Source: Clostridia bacterium (lineage in GTDB: Bacteria > Bacillota > Clostridia > TANB77 > UBA1234). From it: a DNA stretch of 56,665 nucleotides. The stretch covers positions 1 through 56,665 of the forward strand of contig JAFYBZ010000013.1 of assembly GCA_017539905.1 (NCBI GenBank), in the 5' to 3' direction. The position numbers and the translations under genes were made by a program. Below, piece by piece: positions 53,182-56,665 of this stretch. Numbering within the stretch: the stretch's first letter is position 1; every line of letters starts with the position of its first letter. Under the pieces are notes generated by a model. It ran no database searches. It worked only from the letters and a program-made list of their open reading frames with translations, and was not told the origin of the DNA.

Positions 53182-55326
53182 TTATTTAGTAAATTTTTCT
53201 GCACTTCTAATTGATACTAATAGTGATTGCTCTCTTGTAGCTGTTCCTTTAACGCCATATCTATTTTCAGTTGTACTCACTCCTTTAATAATTCCCGCAT
53301 CAGACATGAAGTAAATAGCACTTCTACTCCAATTATGCATTTCATTGTCGTCAACAAATTCTTCAACTTTTGCTAAATCTACTTTTGTATCGATACCTGC
53401 TTCAGACAATGCTCTAGTCATCATTGTAGCCATTTGCTCACGAGTAATTTCGTTATCTGGTGCAAATGTGGTCTCTGATGTACCTTGTGTAATACCAACA
53501 TTGTATGCTTTTAATACTTCTTCATCCTTTGTATCTGTGAAAGGATTCTTAGAAGCTTTTTCTGCTTTCTTTCCAGAAACCTTTTCATATAGTTTAACTG
53601 CTATATGTGCAAATTCTTTTCTTGTAACGTTCTTTGTTAAATCTTCTTTATCAAATATTGCTGGAATTAAACCGGCTTTATTTGCTTTATCTAACTCATC
53701 AATTGCCCATGAAGAAGCTTTAGCCCATGTAATTTCTTGAACTTTTTCTTCTTCCTTCTTCTCTTCTGGTTTTGTTTCTTCCGACTTTTCTACTAATTTT
53801 AATGATATTTCTTTAGTATATGCTACTGACTTATCTTTTGCAGTTAAAGTACATCTATATTGTGCACCATCTAAATCTTTAGATGCTTTTTCAATAATAT
53901 ACTCACTACTTGTTGCACCATCAATTTTACTTGGAGTGTATTTTGCCTTTGCTCCTCCACCAGTTGTTACTTCAATTTTATTCCATTGATAGCTCTCAAC
54001 TCCAGTTGCTTTAACAAATAGCTTAACATCTTCACCTTCTTTAAATTCTAAAGTCTCTGGTGATTGATCTTCTATCTTAATTGTTGTTCCTTCTACTACT
54101 TTGTATGAAAAACTAAATTTATATTCTGTTGCACTTACTTTCTCTATTTGAGCTTCCACTCCAGCTAACGTTGAAGTAACATCAGAAGAAAATTCATATG
54201 AACTATTTGCTTTAACAGTAACTTCAATTCCAGTATTATCACCTAATGTGGCTTGTCCTGTTAAATCTTTATTGAACATTACAAATCTTGCTTTTGTTAT
54301 TTCACCTGGAACTGTGCTCTTAAGTTTAACATCTTGTGCATTATACTCTTGACCTGCTACAGGGAAAGTATAATCTTCAAATTCTACTTTAGTAATATAA
54401 TTAATAATAGATGCAGCTGGTTTTGTCTCTCCAACTTTGTATGTATAATCTTGGAATAAATTTCCCATTAATCCAGCTTTTGGATTTGAAACAGGTGTTC
54501 CATTTAATGTAAATCTAAAATCATCTGAAAGAGTAATATCACTTGAAAGTGGAATTACAATTCTTACAGTATATGATTTGCCAGCTTGTGCTGTTTCATC
54601 ATATTGTTGCCATACACCATAAGGCTTAGTTGTATCACTAGGTGTAGTTTTAGATATATTATATGTAACAAAAGTCTTTTGTATATCTGAATTTGCTTGG
54701 AATTTTGTTGGTAAAGCTTTTCCTTCTTCAACATTTCCATCAACTATAACATTAATATTACTTACAACTTTTTTTCCATCATCTGTTGTGGTTGTTGATG
54801 CTGGTCCATCTTCAAAATAATCCGCTTTACCATGAGCATCACTTAGTCTTCCGCTAGATGTTTGTCTTGTTTCAGTTGAAGTTTCAGTTGAAGAAGTTGT
54901 TGATGGTCTTGTTCCAGCAGATGTACTTCTAAATGCAAATGTCTTAGTAACACTTAATTTACTACTATTTACAAGAGTTTTTTCCACACTATTAGAAGAA
55001 TTATTAATATAAACTGTAGTACGACTTGCAAACACATCTCCTCTAGTTCTTTCTAAGTCAAATGAAAGTGTATAAGCTCCTGTTGAAAACTTGTCTGATG
55101 ATGTCAATGTTTTGCCATTATAGTCTTTCCAAACTACATTAGTAACATTTATGTTGCTTCCAGCTTTTAAATCATAAGAAGGTGCACTATTAATTGTAGG
55201 GTCTATCATAGTAACATACACACTTGTTAAACTATAACTACCTGCAACATCAGCAAAACAAATGCTTGGGATAATTAATAAACTAATTACTAAAACTAAA
55301 ACAGCTATAATACTATTTTTTTTCAT
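53182..55326 (-). CDS. SLH surface protein with Ig-like domain
   Basis: 714 aa. ATG 55326 follows GAAGGGGAG. A signal peptide (about 1-26, ending CFA) is followed by a first beta unit, a Ser/Thr-rich linker (about 135-175), two more related units, and an Ig-like domain (about 420-510) with SYQWNKIE and the C-terminal YRCTLTAKD. Three SLH units end the chain (about 540-714): TRKEFAHIAVKLYEKVSG, DNEITREQMATMMTRAL, and VSTTENRYGVKGTATREQSL. The SLH parts are almost the same as those of the 789-aa protein, so the two arose by duplication with later change of the N-terminal parts. Confidence 0.85.
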   Translation of the reverse strand: MKKNSIIAVLVLVISLLIIPSICFADVAGSYSLTSVYVTMIDPTINSAPSYDLKAGSNINVTNVVWKDYNGKTLTSSDKFSTGAYTLSFDLERTRGDVFASRTTVYINNSSNSVEKTLVNSSKLSVTKTFAFRSTSAGTRPSTTSSTETSTETRQTSSGRLSDAHGKADYFEDGPASTTTTDDGKKVVSNINVIVDGNVEEGKALPTKFQANSDIQKTFVTYNISKTTPSDTTKPYGVWQQYDETAQAGKSYTVRIVIPLSSDITLSDDFRFTLNGTPVSNPKAGLMGNLFQDYTYKVGETKPAASIINYITKVEFEDYTFPVAGQEYNAQDVKLKSTVPGEITKARFVMFNKDLTGQATLGDNTGIEVTVKANSSYEFSSDVTSTLAGVEAQIEKVSATEYKFSFSYKVVEGTTIKIEDQSPETLEFKEGEDVKLFVKATGVESYQWNKIEVTTGGGAKAKYTPSKIDGATSSEYIIEKASKDLDGAQYRCTLTAKDKSVAYTKEISLKLVEKSEETKPEEKKEEEKVQEITWAKASSWAIDELDKANKAGLIPAIFDKEDLTKNVTRKEFAHIAVKLYEKVSGKKAEKASKNPFTDTKDEEVLKAYNVGITQGTSETTFAPDNEITREQMATMMTRALSEAGIDTKVDLAKVEEFVDDNEMHNWSRSAIYFMSDAGIIKGVSTTENRYGVKGTATREQSLLVSIRSAEKFTK

Positions 55327-55367
55327 AAAAAAATTCGCTCCCCTTCATATAAAATATTGTTACTAAT

Positions 55368-55396
55368 ATGTTACCAATGTTACATTTTAAAGTCAA
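55368..55396 (-). promoter_or_regulatory. Promoter of the SLH pair
   Basis: Minus strand TTGACT (55396-55391), 17-bp spacer, TAACAT (55373-55368), with TG one base before the -10 box. Confidence 0.65.
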
Positions 55397-55419
55397 CGAA
55401 TATAGGGTTAAAAAGAAAA

Positions 55420-55451
55420 AAAAAGACGAGAAAGATTATTCTTTCTCGTCA
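55420..55451 (-). terminator. Terminator after the third SLH gene
   Basis: Eleven-bp stem GACGAGAAAGA/TCTTTCTCGTC, T-run of nine on the minus strand. Confidence 0.92.
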
Positions 55452-55465
55452 AAAATTTTATTTAA

Positions 55466-56665
55466 TTATTTTGTAGCAAATGTTTTATAGCATCTTAATG
55501 CCATAGCAATTGCTTGTTCAATTGTACTACTGCTTGCTGGTCCAAATGTGTTTCCACCAACACCTTTAACGATGTCGTGTCCAGCCATAAAGTATACAGC
55601 TTCTCTAGCCCAATCATCAATTTCATCATCATCTAAGAATCTTTGGAATGCATCCATATCGAAATCTTTTTCGATACCTGCAGCTTTAAGAAGTCTCATG
55701 AACATTGTTGCTAACTCTTCTCTCTTGATATTTCTATCAGGTGAGAATGTTGTTTCTGATGTACCAATTGTGATACCAGCAGCATATGCTTTTAATACAT
55801 ATGGATCACTTGTATCTTCAAATGGATTTGCACCGGCTACTAATGTATTACCTGTAATTGCTTCATATAGTTTAACAGCAATTGCAGCAAATTGTGTTCT
55901 ATTGATTGCACCCTTTAGTGAAACATTATTAATTGTTTCTGGGATTAATCCTAACTTATTAGCTTCATCAACTTCTGGGTCAGCCCATTCTGATGTTGGA
56001 GCTTTTGTAAATTTAACTTCGATTGTATGTTTCTCTGTAACATTTTCTAATTTATATGTATCAACGTTACCAACTGATTTTCCATCTACAAGAACGTCTT
56101 CAACAACATATCCTGCATTTGGAGTAAACTTAAATTCTTTATCTTTACCTTTTCCAACGCTTGGATTTGATGGAGTAATCTTACCACCTTCTGATGGTTT
56201 AGTTGTTATCTTGTAACCAGCAGATGCACTGCTTCCGCCTGAACCGCTTCCTGAAGGTTTAATTGGATTGTTGTGTGGTTTTTCTTCTTCACCAGATCCT
56301 TCGCCTTCATTACCTGATTCTTCGCCTTCATTTCCAGACTCTTGTCCTTCGTTTCCTGACTCTTGTCCTTCATTTCCTGACTCTTGTCCTTCATTTCCAG
56401 ACTCTTGTCCTTCATTTCCTGACTCTTGTCCTTCATTTCCAGACTCTTGTCCTTCATTTCCAGACTCTGTTCCTTCGTTTCCAGACTCTTGTCCTTCATT
56501 TCCAGACTCTTGTCCTTCATTTCCAGACTCTTGTCCTTCGTTTCCAGACTCTTGTCCTTCGTTTCCAGACTCTTGTCCTTCATTTCCAGATTCTTGACCT
56601 TCATTTCCTGACTCTTGTCCTTCGTTTCCAGACTCTTGTCCTTCATTTCCAGACTCTTGTCCTTC
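55466..56665 (-). CDS. SLH protein with EGQESGN repeats (partial at the N-terminus)
   Basis: The C-terminal 399 residues of a surface protein that continues past the right edge. One frame stays open from 56665 to the stop at 55466, though it has no Met until 55705, so the C-terminal 79 residues alone are not a gene. In order: about 17 copies of EGQESGN (with variants EGTESGN and EGEESGN), a Lys/Pro/Ser/Gly linker, an InlB B-repeat-like domain (about 150-217, GGKITPSNPSVGKG and VVEDVLVDGKSVG), and three SLH units. The acidic repeat is likely a flexible stalk that holds the N-terminal part away from the wall. It is related to the two genes on its left. Confidence 0.88.
   Translation of the reverse strand, partial: EGQESGNEGQESGNEGQESGNEGQESGNEGQESGNEGQESGNEGQESGNEGQESGNEGQESGNEGTESGNEGQESGNEGQESGNEGQESGNEGQESGNEGQESGNEGQESGNEGEESGNEGEGSGEEEKPHNNPIKPSGSGSGGSSASAGYKITTKPSEGGKITPSNPSVGKGKDKEFKFTPNAGYVVEDVLVDGKSVGNVDTYKLENVTEKHTIEVKFTKAPTSEWADPEVDEANKLGLIPETINNVSLKGAINRTQFAAIAVKLYEAITGNTLVAGANPFEDTSDPYVLKAYAAGITIGTSETTFSPDRNIKREELATMFMRLLKAAGIEKDFDMDAFQRFLDDDEIDDWAREAVYFMAGHDIVKGVGGNTFGPASSSTIEQAIAMALRCYKTFATK
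56302..56665. repeat. 21-bp tandem repeat, about 17 copies
   Basis: The unit on plus is TCTTGTCCTTCATTTCCAGAC with silent or small changes between copies (TTC/TTT, GTT/ATT, CCA/CCT). It keeps the frame in the minus-strand SLH gene and codes EGQESGN. It reaches the window edge, so the copy number is a minimum. The changes at third codon positions show selection for the protein. Confidence 0.92.

Noticed and set aside
55466..55705. Separate 79-aa gene
   Set aside because: It begins at an inner Met of the third SLH protein; the frame is open far upstream with SLH units.
56268..56597. Open frame on plus with Ser-Phe-Pro-Asp-Ser-Cys repeats
   Set aside because: It is the antisense of the 21-bp repeat; a 21-bp unit keeps any frame open. 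It has no ribosome site, and the minus EGQESGN frame continues into SLH domains.
56206..56646. Open minus frame with Lys-Asp-Lys-Ser-Leu-Glu repeats
   Set aside because: A second frame of the same tandem repeat; it ends outside any known domain, while the EGQESGN frame leads to an InlB-like and SLH part.
56302..56665. CRISPR array
   Set aside because: Repeats are directly adjacent with no spacers, in frame in a coding region.

Overview
The window is AT-rich DNA from a low-GC, single-membrane (monoderm) Firmicute, most likely an uncultivated or gut-type member of the Clostridia. The evidence is AGGAGG-type ribosome sites, several TTG starts, a Veg protein, GatCAB, YvcK, a SpoIID-type protein, a CIRCE operator, a monoderm type IV pilus set without PilQ, and S-layer-homology (SLH) proteins. 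Almost every gene lies on the minus strand. Only a secreted zincin-like protein at the left and the GTPase YchF in the middle are on plus. I found no rRNA, tRNA or CRISPR array.

Left part (1-16353). A promoter and ribosome site lead off the left edge. Next come a secreted HExxH protein and a two-gene unit with a membrane-anchored propeller-like protein and a large SLH/FIVAR-like surface protein. A type IV pilus locus fills 5.7-15.9 kb: an SLH-like secreted protein, a fused PilM-PilN, PilO-like, a PilP-like stalk protein, major pilin PilA, prepilin peptidase PilD, a minor pilin, a small PilX-like protein, ATPase PilB and platform PilC. It has at least three promoters and two strong terminators. 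There is no retraction ATPase (PilT) in the window. Veg follows with a near-consensus promoter.

Middle (16.5-36.9 kb). This part is mostly housekeeping: a GltD-like flavin oxidoreductase, a minimal DprA, FolD, UppP, a TPR membrane protein with a very acidic tail, a DUF4825-like membrane protein and an unknown coiled-coil protein. Then comes a compact run, read from 35.2 down to 25.1 kb: SpoIID-like, ROK kinase, MurB, YvcK, glycogen debranching enzyme, RuvC, HolA and an acyl-CoA synthetase. It joins sugar entry, glycogen use and wall synthesis with DNA repair and replication genes. Upstream of it an Smr-domain gene is broken by two +1 shifts, divergent from ychF.

Right part (36.8-56.7 kb). 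A perfect 39-bp inverted repeat precedes a two-gene unit of unknown function (79 and about 647 aa). Then come htpG-clpB under a CIRCE operator that overlaps the -35 box, gatCAB with a lipoprotein gene, a second long palindrome of the GGGGACGGTT kind, and a second block of poorly known genes (DnaB-like ATPase, 135-aa protein, HAD-like protein). The window ends in three SLH surface proteins in tandem. The last runs off the right edge within about 17 copies of a 21-bp repeat encoding EGQESGN.

The most unusual points are the pilus locus (SLH-like lead gene, PilM-PilN fusion, major pilin without Glu5, four inverted repeats before pilA), the two unknown-gene blocks each with a large palindrome at the 3' side, the CIRCE/promoter overlap, the frameshifted smr, and a YvcK with altered signature motifs.
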